Below, in pieces: positions 1 through 9,395 of a stretch of 64,000 nucleotides of DNA (within the stretch, counting starts at the first letter, position 1; the number at the start of each line of letters is the position of its first letter). The notes under the pieces were generated by a model. The model was not told where the DNA came from and ran no database searches. It saw only the letters and a list, made by a program, of their open reading frames with translations. The translations under genes and the position numbers were made by a program. The DNA lies in assembly GCF_000648235.2 (NCBI RefSeq), contig NZ_AP017978.1, positions 62,001-126,000 on the forward strand, in the 5' to 3' direction. This stretch comes from Neochlamydia sp. S13 (GTDB lineage Bacteria > Chlamydiota > Chlamydiia > Chlamydiales > Parachlamydiaceae).

Positions 1-363
1 GTAATTAGTCAGAGTAAGATATCTTTTTTCCTCGGTTATCCATTTAAATTCTAATTCTAAAGGTGAAAGAGAGCTAGCTAGAGTGAAGGTTTGTTTAAAG
101 ATGGCATTTACCTTTGCTGTTTTGGAAAGCTCTTCTTCTAGCTTATAAATCCTATCTAGAACAATAACCTGCTTAGCAACATCTCCTTGAGGAACATGCA
201 CTTTACTTATTTGCCAATAAAGAGAAGGCATGACCTCGTTAGTTAGCAGATGGCGCCATCTTCCACATACGCTAAATAAGGAAGGGCTAGCACAAGCCTT
301 TAAAATAGGGACTAGTATTTCATTAGGTAAATGCTCAATGTTGGCAGAAGAGCTAGGGTTCAT
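1..363 (-). CDS. F-box protein, C-terminus outside the window
   Basis: An open frame of 121 codons runs leftward off the window edge without a stop. The start ATG (361-363) has AAAGAGG about 8 bases upstream. Residues ~9-45 read as an F-box: the segment IEHLPNEILVPILKAC is followed by LFSVCGRWRHLL and a W/Y-containing end. F-box domains bind Skp1 in eukaryotic SCF ubiquitin ligases, and bacteria that carry them generally use them in secreted effectors. The rest of the visible part (EELSKTAKVNAIF, a charged helical stretch) has no motif I recognise. In environmental chlamydiae such N-termini are often followed by leucine-rich repeats or TPRs, but here that part lies outside. The F-box call is from sequence pattern; the effector role is inference. 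Confidence 0.7.
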   Translation of the reverse strand, partial: MNPSSSANIEHLPNEILVPILKACASPSLFSVCGRWRHLLTNEVMPSLYWQISKVHVPQGDVAKQVIVLDRIYKLEEELSKTAKVNAIFKQTFTLASSLSPLELEFKWITEEKRYLTLTNY

Positions 364-599
364 TGTATAGCCTCTTTAATTGTCATGCATATTTTCAATC
401 GTTTTTTAGGCAATATATAGAAAAGAACACAAAACATACAAGAAAATATTAGAAACAAGACCCTTAGCCTTTAAGTTTGGAAGTAGTGAAATATCAAATG
501 GGTGTAAGCAGAAGTGTTGGCAAAAACAAGATAAGGAAGGATGAATACATACTAAAAGCGTAGCAAAATGAGATTGCATATGCTCGAATAAGTTAATAA

Positions 600-1535
600 T
601 GTAGTTAATCGATTAAAGAAGCATCCTAATCTTTTAGAATCCATTAGAAATTTATTAGGTATTACCGCAGAAGTTAAAGGGATTGAAGGAGCGGATGATG
701 CTGAATTTGCTCTTATTCTCGAGGTTTAGAGGCTTAAGGAAAAAATGCGTTGAGGATTGGGAAAGCATCAAACAAAGGGGCCGGAAGCCAAGGATCGAAA
801 ACTACAATTAAGACAATACTCAAAAAAAGCTAAGTTGTTACACAACATTTGGGGTAGTAGCTATGGAAGAGAAATGCTTTTTACAAGCAGGAAAATTGAT
901 TAAGCCCTTTTCGCTTTCTTCCCAGATTAGATGTAGAGGGGTATTCTTTACTATTAAAGTGAGCGATAACCGACGTTGGAGCAAATGTAGCATTTGGAAA
1001 AGTAAGGGGAAAGATGAAGAAGCATGATGGAGTTGGAGCTTCTTCTATGAGTAGGTTGATCACCCATAAATATGCAAGCAAAATAGCTAAGCTAAAAAAG
1101 AAGCGTCGATTCAAAAAGCAATCATTATCAGTAAAACAGATGGGAGTATAGTGCCCATCATTTTTTGAGCTCAAAGAATGGTTAGAAGAGAGTAAAGAGA
1201 AGTTAAAAACTGGAAAATGCCGAAATGTTTTCAAAGAGATTGAAAATAAGTTCAACACTCTAGATCAATCCGAGCAGGAGAATGGTTTAATAAGATGTTA
1301 TAGATAGATGGAAAAAAGATTGGATAGGATGAATTATAAAAGTACTTTAGATAAAGGTTTACCGATTGGTTTAAGGCGAGATAGAAAATAGCCTTAAGGT
1401 ATGCCAAAAGAGACTGAAAAGAGCGGAAGCGTGGCGAAAGATAGAAAATGCTCATGCAATGCTGAACTTAAGAATAGGTAGATTAGATGGTCTCACTGGG
1501 AAGCTTACTGGAATTCTTATAAAGCTGCTGCTTAG
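600..1535 (+). pseudogene. ISKra4-like transposase, decayed by frameshifts and stops
   Basis: No single frame is open, but pieces in the three forward frames join into one transposase-like protein. In order: a segment near 604-729 ending ADDAEFALILEV; GLGKHQTKGPEAKD and KAKLLHNIWGSSYGRE near 755-870; FLQAGKLIKPFSLSSQIRCR near 878-937; VRGKMKKHDGVGASSMSRL near 1000-1060; and a C-terminal part near 1360-1535 with GLPIG, GEIENSLKVCQKRLKRA, KIENAHAMLNLRIGR and a final WEAYWNSYKAAA before TAG at 1533-1535. The order and the GEIE...KRLKRA...AMLNLR motif fit ISKra4-family transposases. At least four frame changes or stops separate the parts, so it cannot be functional. The exact left end is uncertain. 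Confidence 0.65.
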
Positions 1536-2467
1536 AAAAAATTGCCAACAATTTTGTTTATACCTTCCGAGAGACTCCAATAAGCTTTTTACTTGCCACA
1601 CTACTTATGATTTTGCTATGTTGATTAGACTTTTCAACTGGAGATTCTAGCTATGGCCTTCCATCCACATAAAGACCTTAAATACATTCTACACCCTTAT
1701 ATATTCGTGCTTAAAGAAAACCAGGGAATCCAAAATGACCTTTTCGATTATTCACTTTGGATGATGCGTATTTCTCCTGAAACTATACGTTCTCCAAAAG
1801 GCGTTGAAGGGAAAAAAGGAATAGTGGGGGACGATTTTGATGCTTTTCAAGCTCATTTAAATTTTTCTTCTCTTCTATAAGAGATTTAGAAAATTGAATT
1901 TTCAAGGATAAACTTTGACAGCTAGCACTCTTTTGATTGAAGTGCTAAAAAATTCTAAAACTCCTTGCAAACTTTTCTCGATTCCTATATCTTTTGGTTT
2001 TCAAATCAAGGTAGAAAAATGAATTTAACTTCTGCGATTCATCGCCTAGCAAGCTTACTGGTTGGTAAAAATAGGCGTACAGGCAATTTTTTATTTTCAG
2101 CTTTTCTAGCTAGCAAATTTAGCAAAACCTATCTTCGCTCGCCGAGTGAAATTAAAACTAGAAATCTTGGTAATTTACAGGGCTTTTTAAAAACTAGAAA
2201 ACCCCCTTAGAATAGATCTGCCTTTTGATAAATGGGTCTCTATCCTTAGAAAGCTGAAAAAGCAACCAAAATTTAGGCTAAGCTGACATGAAGGTTACTA
2301 TAATATCTACCTTACAAGGGTAGGATAAAGTATTTAGGATTGATAGATTAACAAGTGAATGGATTCAGTTTATCTACTCCCCTAACTCTATAATAGACAA
2401 TTAAAATAAACTTATTTTGTATTTTAAATAACTTGTACAATTCGTTGACAACAAGGAGTAAAGAACA
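1536..2467. other. Long leader region upstream of groEL, no confident gene
   Basis: These 930 bases hold a CIRCE operator at 1922-1948 but no recognisable groES. Two weak open frames exist: 1653-1880 (+, 75 codons, no motif) and 2019-2210 (+, 63 codons starting MNLTSAIHRLASLLVG, preceded by AAGGTAG). Neither resembles a family I know. A possible -10 element TATAAT lies at 2389-2394, closer to groEL, but without a convincing -35. The stretch looks like decayed DNA between a transposase relic and a heat-shock gene. Confidence 0.4.
1915..1948 (+). promoter_or_regulatory. CIRCE element (HrcA operator) with upstream TTGACA
   Basis: An inverted repeat CTAGCACTC (1922-1930), nine spacer bases, then AAGTGCTAA (1940-1948) matches the CIRCE consensus TTAGCACTC-N9-GAGTGCTAA with one mismatch per arm. 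TTGACA at 1915-1920 just before it could be a -35 box, so the operator would overlap the promoter, as is usual. CIRCE is bound by the HrcA repressor and normally precedes groES-groEL or the hrcA-dnaK operon. Here the next recognisable gene is groEL, 520 bases downstream. Confidence 0.75.
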
Positions 2468-4069
2468 ATGTCTTCTGCACCAAAACAAATTATATTTGAA
2501 GAAGAAGCTCGCGAAAAGCTACTTGCGGGTATTAAAGAACTTTCCACAATTGTAGCATTCACTCTTGGACCACGGGGTCGAAACGTTGGCTTAGAAAAAT
2601 CCTGGGGAGCGCCTACCATCACTAACGATGGAAGTACGATTGTCAAAGACATTAGCTTAAAAGATCAGTATAAAAACATGGGTGTTTCCATGGCTAAAGA
2701 AGTCGTACAAAAGATGAAGGAAACCTGTGGGGATGGAACTACGCGTGCCACCTTACTTTTAGGAGCGATGGTAGAAAATGGCATTAAATTAATTGCTTCT
2801 GGAGCAAGCCCTATTAGTGTGAAACGAGGGATTGACAAAGCTGTTGAAGCAATTGTGAACGAAATAGATAAGCAAGCTATCTCTGTACAAAGTGATCGGG
2901 AGATACTTTCTATTGCCAATGTGGCAGCTTCTGGCGATGAAGAAGTGGGCAAAATGATTGCTGAAGCCATAAAAAAAGTAGGTAAGAACGGCGTAATTAC
3001 CATTGAAGAAGCCAAAGGGACAGATACAACTTTAGAGATGGTAGAGGGAATGCGTTTTGACCGCGGCTACTTGAGCGCTTACTTTTGTACTAACAACGAC
3101 AAAATGATTGTCGAAATGGAAAATCCTCAGATTCTTCTTATCGATCGTAAAATTAATAGCATTCATGAATTGTTGCCCATCTTGCAGTCAGTAGCTACAA
3201 CAGGTAAAAATCTACTCATTGTTGCTGAGGATCTGGAAGGAGAAGCTTTATCTACGCTGGTAGTAAACAAACTAAGAGGAACTTTAAAAGTAGCTGCTGT
3301 GAAAGCTCCAGGCTTCGGGGATAGACGCAAAGCTATGCTAGAAGATATTGCTATCTTAACTGGCGCAGGAGTAGTGTCGGAAGAGACAGGAATTTCCATG
3401 AAAGAAATTCCCGATCATGTTCTAGGGTCTGCCGAAAAAGTTATCATCACTAAAGAGCATACAACTATTATGAATGGTGCTGGCCAGCCCGATGCTATCC
3501 AAGCAAGAGTAAAGCAAATTGAAAACGAAATTAATAATACCACTAGTACTTATGACAAAGAAAAACTAGAAGAACGTAAAGCTAAATTAAGTGGCGGAGT
3601 AGCAGTCGTTCGTGTAGGAGCAGTGACTGAAGTCGAGCTCAAGCCCAAAAAACAACTTTTTGAAGATAGTTTGAACTCTACCAAAGCTGCTATTGAAGGT
3701 GGCATTGTGCCTGGTGGAGGGGTGGCTTTTATTCGTGCTAGCCAAATTGTCCCTACCCTTAAACTGGAAGGTGACGAAGCCCTTGGAGCTAAAATTGTGG
3801 CCACTGCCTGCGAAGCACCTCTTAAGCAAATTGTATTTAATGCTGGACATGATGGATTAGTGATGTTAGCAGAAGTACGACAAGCGGACACCAACTTTGG
3901 CTTCAACGTAATGAGCGAAAAGATTGAAGATCTAGTAGCTAGTGGCGTAGTAGACCCGGCTAAAGTCATAAAAAATGCATTAACTTATTCGGCTTCCGTA
4001 GCAGGTATTGTGCTCATTTCTGAAGCGCTTATCGGGGACGCAGAAGAAGAGGAAGAAAAACAGAAATAA
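2468..4069 (+). CDS. groEL: GroEL-type chaperonin, divergent paralogue without groES
   Basis: 533 residues, a full-length group I chaperonin. ATG is preceded by AAGGAG with good spacing. Conserved parts include TLGPRGRNVGLEKSWGAPT (residues 32-50), ITNDG with the catalytic-type Asp, GDGTT at 88-92, and GGIVPGGGVAF in the C-terminal equatorial domain. Differences from canonical GroEL: an Arg at position 93 where GDGTTT normally has Thr, and a short acidic tail EEEEEKQK in place of the Gly-Gly-Met repeat. Chlamydiae carry several GroEL paralogues, of which only GroEL1 sits with groES. The tail and missing groES suggest this is one of the others (GroEL2/3 type). A CIRCE element lies 520 bases upstream, so heat-shock control is possible but not proven for this transcript. 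Cytoplasmic folding of client proteins is the family role; whether this copy cycles ATP or works with GroES is open. Confidence 0.9.
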   Translation: MSSAPKQIIFEEEAREKLLAGIKELSTIVAFTLGPRGRNVGLEKSWGAPTITNDGSTIVKDISLKDQYKNMGVSMAKEVVQKMKETCGDGTTRATLLLGAMVENGIKLIASGASPISVKRGIDKAVEAIVNEIDKQAISVQSDREILSIANVAASGDEEVGKMIAEAIKKVGKNGVITIEEAKGTDTTLEMVEGMRFDRGYLSAYFCTNNDKMIVEMENPQILLIDRKINSIHELLPILQSVATTGKNLLIVAEDLEGEALSTLVVNKLRGTLKVAAVKAPGFGDRRKAMLEDIAILTGAGVVSEETGISMKEIPDHVLGSAEKVIITKEHTTIMNGAGQPDAIQARVKQIENEINNTTSTYDKEKLEERKAKLSGGVAVVRVGAVTEVELKPKKQLFEDSLNSTKAAIEGGIVPGGGVAFIRASQIVPTLKLEGDEALGAKIVATACEAPLKQIVFNAGHDGLVMLAEVRQADTNFGFNVMSEKIEDLVASGVVDPAKVIKNALTYSASVAGIVLISEALIGDAEEEEEKQK

Positions 4070-4076
4070 TAAGGGT

Positions 4077-4156
4077 GGAGTGTAAGTCAGATATCATATA
4101 GAATGAACTAAAATCTTCTATATCACTATCACCTACACTCCTCTTGTTTTTTCAAT
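4077..4156 (+). terminator. Rho-independent terminator after groEL
   Basis: GGAGTGTA (4077-4084) pairs with TACACTCC (4134-4141). Inside it ATATAGAA pairs with TTCTATAT, giving a long interrupted hairpin. It is followed by CTTGTTTTTTC. It begins 7 bases after the groEL stop and separates groEL from the transporter operon. Confidence 0.65.
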
Positions 4157-4178
4157 TTGAGCCTCCTTTTATCTAAAA

Positions 4179-5432
4179 ATGAAAAAAAAATATCTTCTTG
4201 GTCCTTTTGCTTTTTATGCCCTTCCAGTTAGTATCATGCTCATCTGGTGGTCTCTAGCTTTTAAGCAACCTAGTGATCAAGCATCCGACCCCTGTCCCCT
4301 TTGTCCTTCCTCTAAGCCTCTACCCTCTATATTTAAATATCTCTCTACTCTCCAACGTGAAACCCTACATCAAGCGTTAAATGGAGATTACTCCATGATG
4401 AGTAAACTCATCACTGACTGGGACCATGATGCTCAAATCATGGAGCAGTATGGCTATAGGACTGTCAAACGCTTATTAAGGGATGATTTTCTAAGATGCC
4501 AACTTTTGGCAAGACAAATTAACAATAGTTCTAAAGAAGAGCTCGATCTTCTTCATGATTACTACCGCCTTTCCTCTATCCAGGATGATAATGGAAATAT
4601 ATTTGATTTATCGACTTCTTATAAACGCTTTCTTCCACAAACTTTTGTGGCAGCAAGCTTTCTGTTAGCGCTTAGTGAGCCCGAATTGATCGTTGCTCTA
4701 CCCACTGGAATGCGTAAACAAACCTCTATTTATCCTGTCCAGGCCACCCATCTTATTGCTTTAGATGCAGACCGTTACAACACCGAAAAATTGTACAATG
4801 CTCGTCCTGATATTGCTTTTGTAGCAGACTACTCAAACCCCTCCACCCTGGAAGCCCTAAACAAACAAGGGATTCCCCTCTTTACTTTAAAACATGTTAA
4901 CTCGCCTGAAGAAGTTCAAAATGCCTTGCTTCGTATCGGACACATCATCAATCGCCCCATAGAGGCTGAGCTGCTAAATTATTTTGTTGAAGCGGCTATG
5001 CTAGCTATTGATAATCGCTTTAACATGATAAGTAGCACTTTCCCTTCTACTCAACAACCCCCTAAAGTTCTTTTCCTTAAACACCATCTGACCTTTTCAA
5101 CGCCTTCCTCTCATACCCTTACAGGCAAGTTGCTAAACCGTATGGGCGTTAAGCAATTATTGGGCTCTGCGGGAAATCCATCCAAGCACGCTTGGACACT
5201 ACCCATTCATCACGAGCATATCAGGCAGATGGATCCGGATTATATCATTATTGCTACCTCTGATAAGGATGATAATAAGCGCAGATTCCTTAAAAAACAA
5301 ATTTTTCAGCTATTAAAAGAAAAGCCAAATAAACCCATTGCTTTTGTAAATGAAGCCCTTCAAGAAAATCCTTCCCAGTATATGGTTTTGGCTTATTATG
5401 ATTTGTATACAGCGTTAACGCGAGTCAATTAA
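4179..5432 (+). CDS. FecB/BtuF-like periplasmic metal-chelate binding protein
   Basis: 417 residues. A hydrophobic N-terminal segment (about residues 6-27, LGPFAFYALPVSIMLIWW) is a signal or membrane anchor. There is no clear lipobox, although a Cys-rich DPCPLCPSS follows. The C-terminal two thirds fits the Peripl_BP_2 fold: LIVALPTGMRKQTSIYP, ARPDIAFVADYSNPSTLEAL, GIPLFTL, then LLNRMGVKQLLG and MDPDYIIIAT. Residues ~45-150 form an extra helical part, so the protein is longer than the usual 300-350. It is the first gene of a tight importer operon: one base separates its stop from the permease ATG, followed by an overlapping ATPase. The ligand (iron siderophore, haem or cobalamin) cannot be read from sequence. 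The start has only a weak ribosome-binding site. Confidence 0.75.
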   Translation: MKKKYLLGPFAFYALPVSIMLIWWSLAFKQPSDQASDPCPLCPSSKPLPSIFKYLSTLQRETLHQALNGDYSMMSKLITDWDHDAQIMEQYGYRTVKRLLRDDFLRCQLLARQINNSSKEELDLLHDYYRLSSIQDDNGNIFDLSTSYKRFLPQTFVAASFLLALSEPELIVALPTGMRKQTSIYPVQATHLIALDADRYNTEKLYNARPDIAFVADYSNPSTLEALNKQGIPLFTLKHVNSPEEVQNALLRIGHIINRPIEAELLNYFVEAAMLAIDNRFNMISSTFPSTQQPPKVLFLKHHLTFSTPSSHTLTGKLLNRMGVKQLLGSAGNPSKHAWTLPIHHEHIRQMDPDYIIIATSDKDDNKRRFLKKQIFQLLKEKPNKPIAFVNEALQENPSQYMVLAYYDLYTALTRVN

Positions 5433-5433
5433 A

Positions 5434-6507
5434 ATGAATAAGCATCTGTTGTACATTATCCTTTATTTTATCCTCCTTTTATCTGTCATCCTTACTTTAA
5501 CGATTGGCGAGACAGAATTTATTCAAGTGTGGAAAGATGCGTTAGCACAATTAGCAGGTTCTTCATTCTATTGGAATCCTCTTTTAGACGAAAGGCTTCC
5601 AAGGCTTATTGTATTGTTATGTACAGGAGCTTCTTTAGCTGTAGCAGGAACAGTCACTCAAGCCCTTTTCCAAAATCCTCTCGCCTCTCCTGGTGTTTTA
5701 GGGATCCCAGCCGGGGGTAGCCTACTTGTCGTGATAATTTTTATTTGTGAATTACACTACAATTATCCCTACGCCATTCCTATTGCCGCATTTATTGGCT
5801 GTTTGGGTACCCTGCTTGTAGTTTATTCTCTTTCTCGCAGGAAAGGGTATGTGGAATTAACCCATATGGTCTTAACAGGTATTGCTGTGTCTACGCTCAT
5901 AGTTACTATTCAAAGCTCTATTATCTATGCTTTTCGAGATCGCTGGCATATTATACAAACTTTAACCGAATGGGAAGCAGGGTCCACCTCTGATCGTAGC
6001 TGGATGCATGTGCATCTGCAACTTCCTCTTACTCTTTTTGGTCTCTCAAGCTGCTGGCTCTATAGCAAAGAAATCAATATGATGGCCTTTGGAGAGGAAG
6101 AAGCTAAAAATCTAGGGGTAGAAGTGGATAAAATCCGTTGGCGGCTATTTTTAAGCATCTCTTTATTAATTAGCGGCGCTGTGGCCGCGGTGGGAAATAT
6201 AGCATTTTTTGGTCTTCTACTCCCTCATCTTATTCGCCGCTTTGCAGGTCCTAATAACCAGCAACTGATCCCTCTGGCTATTCTTGGAGGTGGGGCCATT
6301 TTGACTGCTATGGATGTAGGATTGCGCTTTTTTTCCTTACAAGCTTTTTCTATAGGCAATATCTCAGGTATAATGGGAGGGATATTTTTTCTTTGTATTT
6401 TAATGGGAAGCCGTTATAGGCACGCTTTGTTGGGAAAAGGAGACTATGCGTGTATGCTTCTGCTAGCTTTCATTCTGACTGCTAACTTACAGGAAATTAA
6501 TGCTTGA
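5434..6507 (+). CDS. FecCD-family ABC transporter permease
   Basis: 357 residues with about nine or ten hydrophobic helices, the size of BtuC/FecD permeases. Family signatures include DERLPRLIVLLCTGASLAVAG (trimmed here to its core LPRLIVLL...G), QALFQNPLASPGVLGIPAG near residue 80, a coupling-helix region GEEEAKNLGVEVDKIRW, and GNIAFFGLLLPHLIRRFAGP. It sits in the inner membrane and forms the import channel, probably as a homodimer because only one permease gene is present. It lies one base downstream of the binding-protein gene and overlaps the ATPase gene by 8 bases, so the three are translated as a unit. Confidence 0.88.
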   Translation: MNKHLLYIILYFILLLSVILTLTIGETEFIQVWKDALAQLAGSSFYWNPLLDERLPRLIVLLCTGASLAVAGTVTQALFQNPLASPGVLGIPAGGSLLVVIIFICELHYNYPYAIPIAAFIGCLGTLLVVYSLSRRKGYVELTHMVLTGIAVSTLIVTIQSSIIYAFRDRWHIIQTLTEWEAGSTSDRSWMHVHLQLPLTLFGLSSCWLYSKEINMMAFGEEEAKNLGVEVDKIRWRLFLSISLLISGAVAAVGNIAFFGLLLPHLIRRFAGPNNQQLIPLAILGGGAILTAMDVGLRFFSLQAFSIGNISGIMGGIFFLCILMGSRYRHALLGKGDYACMLLLAFILTANLQEINA

Positions 6508-7210
6508 ATTAAAGAATTTAACTTATAAAGTAGGCCATAAAACCCTAATCGAGAATGTTTCTTTAAAATTCATACCCGGCTTGATCTATGGTATTATTGG
6601 TCCTAATGGTGCAGGAAAAAGTACTTTGCTTAAAACTTTGACAGGTATATGGAAAGCTACGACAGGAAAAGTATACTGGAAGCACCAAGAGCTACTTTCT
6701 CAGGATAGGACAACCATTAGCCGGACTTTATCCCTCGTTCTTCAAAATCCTCAGCCCCATTTTGCTTTTAGTGTGGCTGAAATGGTGGAGATGGGCACTT
6801 ATCCTCGCCACGATCTTAGGAAAAAAGAAAAAAAAGCTAAAGTTCAGTGGGCTTTAGAATTAGTCAATGGTTGGCATTTAAGAGATGAACGTATTACTGA
6901 AGTTTCGCAAGGAGAAAGGCAAAGAATTTATATTGCTCGCTCGTTAGTCACGCAATCGCCTATATTGGTACTAGATGAACCTACCTCTAATTTAGATATC
7001 AAGCATCAACTAGAAATATGGAATTTGCTGCGTCAATTATCTCAAGAAGGTAAATTAATTATTGTAGCTAACCATGATTTATATGCTACCGAACGTTTTT
7101 GTGATCAAGTAGCCGTCTTAAAGCAAGGATGTCTTTTCTATCAAGGAGCATTTGCCGCCATGAAATCCTCCTCCTTGCTTTACGAAGTGTTTGAAATAGC
7201 CCACCTATGA
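6500..7210 (+). CDS. FecE/HmuV-like ABC transporter ATP-binding protein
   Basis: 236 residues. Walker A GPNGAGKST near residue 34, Q-loop LVLQNPQ, signature VSQGERQR near 134, Walker B ILVLDEPT near 152, and H-loop VANHD are all intact. It powers the adjacent FecCD permease on the cytoplasmic side. Its ATG lies inside the last codons of the permease gene (8-base overlap), which indicates translational coupling. Length and motif spacing are normal for ABC subunits of iron(III)/cobalamin importers. Confidence 0.9.
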   Translation: MLELKNLTYKVGHKTLIENVSLKFIPGLIYGIIGPNGAGKSTLLKTLTGIWKATTGKVYWKHQELLSQDRTTISRTLSLVLQNPQPHFAFSVAEMVEMGTYPRHDLRKKEKKAKVQWALELVNGWHLRDERITEVSQGERQRIYIARSLVTQSPILVLDEPTSNLDIKHQLEIWNLLRQLSQEGKLIIVANHDLYATERFCDQVAVLKQGCLFYQGAFAAMKSSSLLYEVFEIAHL

Positions 7211-7238
7211 GAGAATCTTTAAAGGAGTGGCTTTTTTT

Positions 7239-7284
7239 CTTGCATGAATACCTTAAATTTTAGCTTATGATTTGATCATGCAAG
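7239..7284 (+). terminator. Possible terminator after the importer operon
   Basis: A perfect 9-base inverted repeat, CTTGCATGA (7239-7247) and TCATGCAAG (7276-7284), starts 28 bases after the ATPase stop. The downstream bases CAATCTTTTATCTTT are only weakly T-rich, so factor-independent termination is uncertain. A second inverted repeat, TAATTGCTT (7359-7367) / AAGCAATTA (7380-7388), lies closer to the next gene. Confidence 0.4.
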
Positions 7285-7466
7285 CAATCTTTTATCTTTA
7301 AGGCAATAGGCCTACCATAAAACATTTGATAAAACTATAGGTTTTTAGCTTAGATTTTTAATTGCTTTTTTTTCTTTTCAAGCAATTAATATTTTTCACT
7401 TTCTATTTATGTTTTTTTATATTAAAATAACTTAATTAAACTAATATCCCTCTATTTTTTTTATTT

Positions 7467-9272
7467 ATGAACAAGACTTTGCAAGTTACCCAGTTTGATG
7501 CTGTGACTAATCGTAACATCAATGCCTGGCTTAAAGAGGCTTATGATGAACACACCAAGCTAGCCATACAGAAGTTACTTAAAGAACATCCTGAGGAAAT
7601 AGCCGATGCATTTTCTACTAACCTCTCTTTTGGCACAGGAGGCTTACGTGGGATCATAGGGGTAGGAACCAATCGCATTAATCAGTATACCATTAGGGCC
7701 TGTACGCAGGGCTTGGCTAATTACTTAAATAGCCAGCCTACCCCTGCTTCTCACCTTTCTGTATTGATTGGATACGATTGCCGCCATTATTCGCGCGAGT
7801 TTGCAGAAGAATGCGCTAAAGTTTTAGCAGGCAATAACATTCAGGTGTACATCTATCAAGATATTCGCCCCACTCCTTTAGTCTCCTTTGGATGTCGTTA
7901 TAAAAAATGTGAGGCTGCTATTATGCTAACAGCTTCGCATAATCCTGCCCAGTATAACGGTTGCAAAGTATATGGAAAGGATGGAGCGCAGGTGTCACCT
8001 CCTCATGATCAACTGATTGTTAAAGAAATCAATAAAATTACCGATCTTAAGATGATTAAGTATGAAAAAGAACTCAATCATTCCCTTATAAAATGGATAA
8101 AAGATGAGATTGATCAAGCGTATTTAAAAGCTATCATGCCTTTGCAGCTCTATCCGGAAGAAAATAAAAAGGAAGGTAGTACTTTAAAAATTGTTTACAC
8201 TAGCTTGCATGGAACTGGGATTACAATTGTGCCTACGGCTATGAAAAGCTGGGGATTTTCCACTATACAATTAGTGACTAAACAAGTGACTGTTGATGGA
8301 GATTTTCCCACAGTAAAATCACCTAATCCCGAAGAAGAAGAAGCCTTAAAGCTCGGTAAAGACACTCTTAAGCATGTTAAGGGAGAAATTTTAATTGCTA
8401 CTGATCCGGATGCCGATCGTGTCGGCATCGTGATTAACCATCAAGGCCAAATGTATCCTCTTGATGGTAATCAGCTGGCTTGTTTATTGCTGGATCATAT
8501 TTTAGAAGCACTTTCTAAGCAAAAACGTCTTCCTAAAAATGCTGCTTTTGTGAAAACTATTGTTACCTCAGAACTTTTTCAAAAAATATGTGAGAGCTAT
8601 GGCAAAACATGCTTTAATGTGCTCCCAAGCTTTAAATATATAGCGGAAAAAATCCGTGAGTGGGAAAGCTCCTTGGCCTGTTATCAGTATTTGTTCGGTG
8701 TTGAAGACTCTTGTGGCTATCTCTATGCAACTTTGGCACGCGATAAAGATGCAGTCCTCACCTCTCTATTAATTTGTGAAATGACTTTACAAGCCAAACT
8801 TCAAGGCAAAACATTACTAGATAGGCTCCATGAGCTTTGGCAAAAATATGGCACTTATGTAGAAGAAATTTTTACTTTAAAATTTGAGGGTACTAACGCA
8901 GGTAAAGAGCAAATACTAAAAGGAATGAGTGCATTGCAAGAAAATCCTCCCCAAACCATTGGAGGGATTGAAGTGATTAAGATTGAAGATTACTTAACAT
9001 CCCAACGATTGGATTTGAAAACAGGAAAAAGTGAAGAAATTTTTCTTAATAAATCGGAATTTTTGGTATTTTATTTAGCTGATGAGTCTAAATTAGCCAT
9101 TCGCCCTTCCGGAACAGAACCCAAGATTAAGGTTTACTGTGGAGTGAGAAGGAAAAATTTTATAAATGTGGAAAAGGCTGCAGCGGAAGGAAAGAAGCAT
9201 GCTCAATTTCTTCTAGAAGCCTTTCAATGTCAGCTTTATAAGAGTTATATAGCAAGAATAAGTAATGATTAG
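7467..9272 (+). CDS. Phosphoglucomutase/phosphomannomutase family enzyme
   Basis: 601 residues, an alpha-D-phosphohexomutase interconverting 1- and 6-phosphosugars through a phosphoserine. The active-site loop is TASHNPAQYNGCKVYG (residues ~155-170), the Mg2+ loop DPDADRVGI follows near 313, and the phosphate-binding loop RPSGTEPKIKVY is near the C-terminus. The length fits the long bacterial PGM group that includes the ~600-residue chlamydial enzyme, not GlmM (~450). In chlamydiae this supplies glucose-1-phosphate for glycogen or sugar-nucleotide synthesis; the substrate is inferred from family. It stands alone, preceded by 250 AT-rich bases. Confidence 0.88.
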   Translation: MNKTLQVTQFDAVTNRNINAWLKEAYDEHTKLAIQKLLKEHPEEIADAFSTNLSFGTGGLRGIIGVGTNRINQYTIRACTQGLANYLNSQPTPASHLSVLIGYDCRHYSREFAEECAKVLAGNNIQVYIYQDIRPTPLVSFGCRYKKCEAAIMLTASHNPAQYNGCKVYGKDGAQVSPPHDQLIVKEINKITDLKMIKYEKELNHSLIKWIKDEIDQAYLKAIMPLQLYPEENKKEGSTLKIVYTSLHGTGITIVPTAMKSWGFSTIQLVTKQVTVDGDFPTVKSPNPEEEEALKLGKDTLKHVKGEILIATDPDADRVGIVINHQGQMYPLDGNQLACLLLDHILEALSKQKRLPKNAAFVKTIVTSELFQKICESYGKTCFNVLPSFKYIAEKIREWESSLACYQYLFGVEDSCGYLYATLARDKDAVLTSLLICEMTLQAKLQGKTLLDRLHELWQKYGTYVEEIFTLKFEGTNAGKEQILKGMSALQENPPQTIGGIEVIKIEDYLTSQRLDLKTGKSEEIFLNKSEFLVFYLADESKLAIRPSGTEPKIKVYCGVRRKNFINVEKAAAEGKKHAQFLLEAFQCQLYKSYIARISND

Positions 9273-9395
9273 CCCCTCTTTTTCTTCCCAGCGATGCAAT
9301 CTTTGTGAAGATGAATAGCAAAGCTAGTAGGAAATAACAAACTTTTCAACAGAATTAAGCTCCTTATTTTAAAGATAGCTTAAGGAAAATTTTTT

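Noticed and set aside
881-1455. Leftward frames opposite the transposase relic
   Set aside because: They are antisense to clearly transposase-like forward segments and have no motif.
1950-2460. A groES between CIRCE and groEL
   Set aside because: No frame shows the GroES mobile loop or dome motifs; the small frames there are unrelated.
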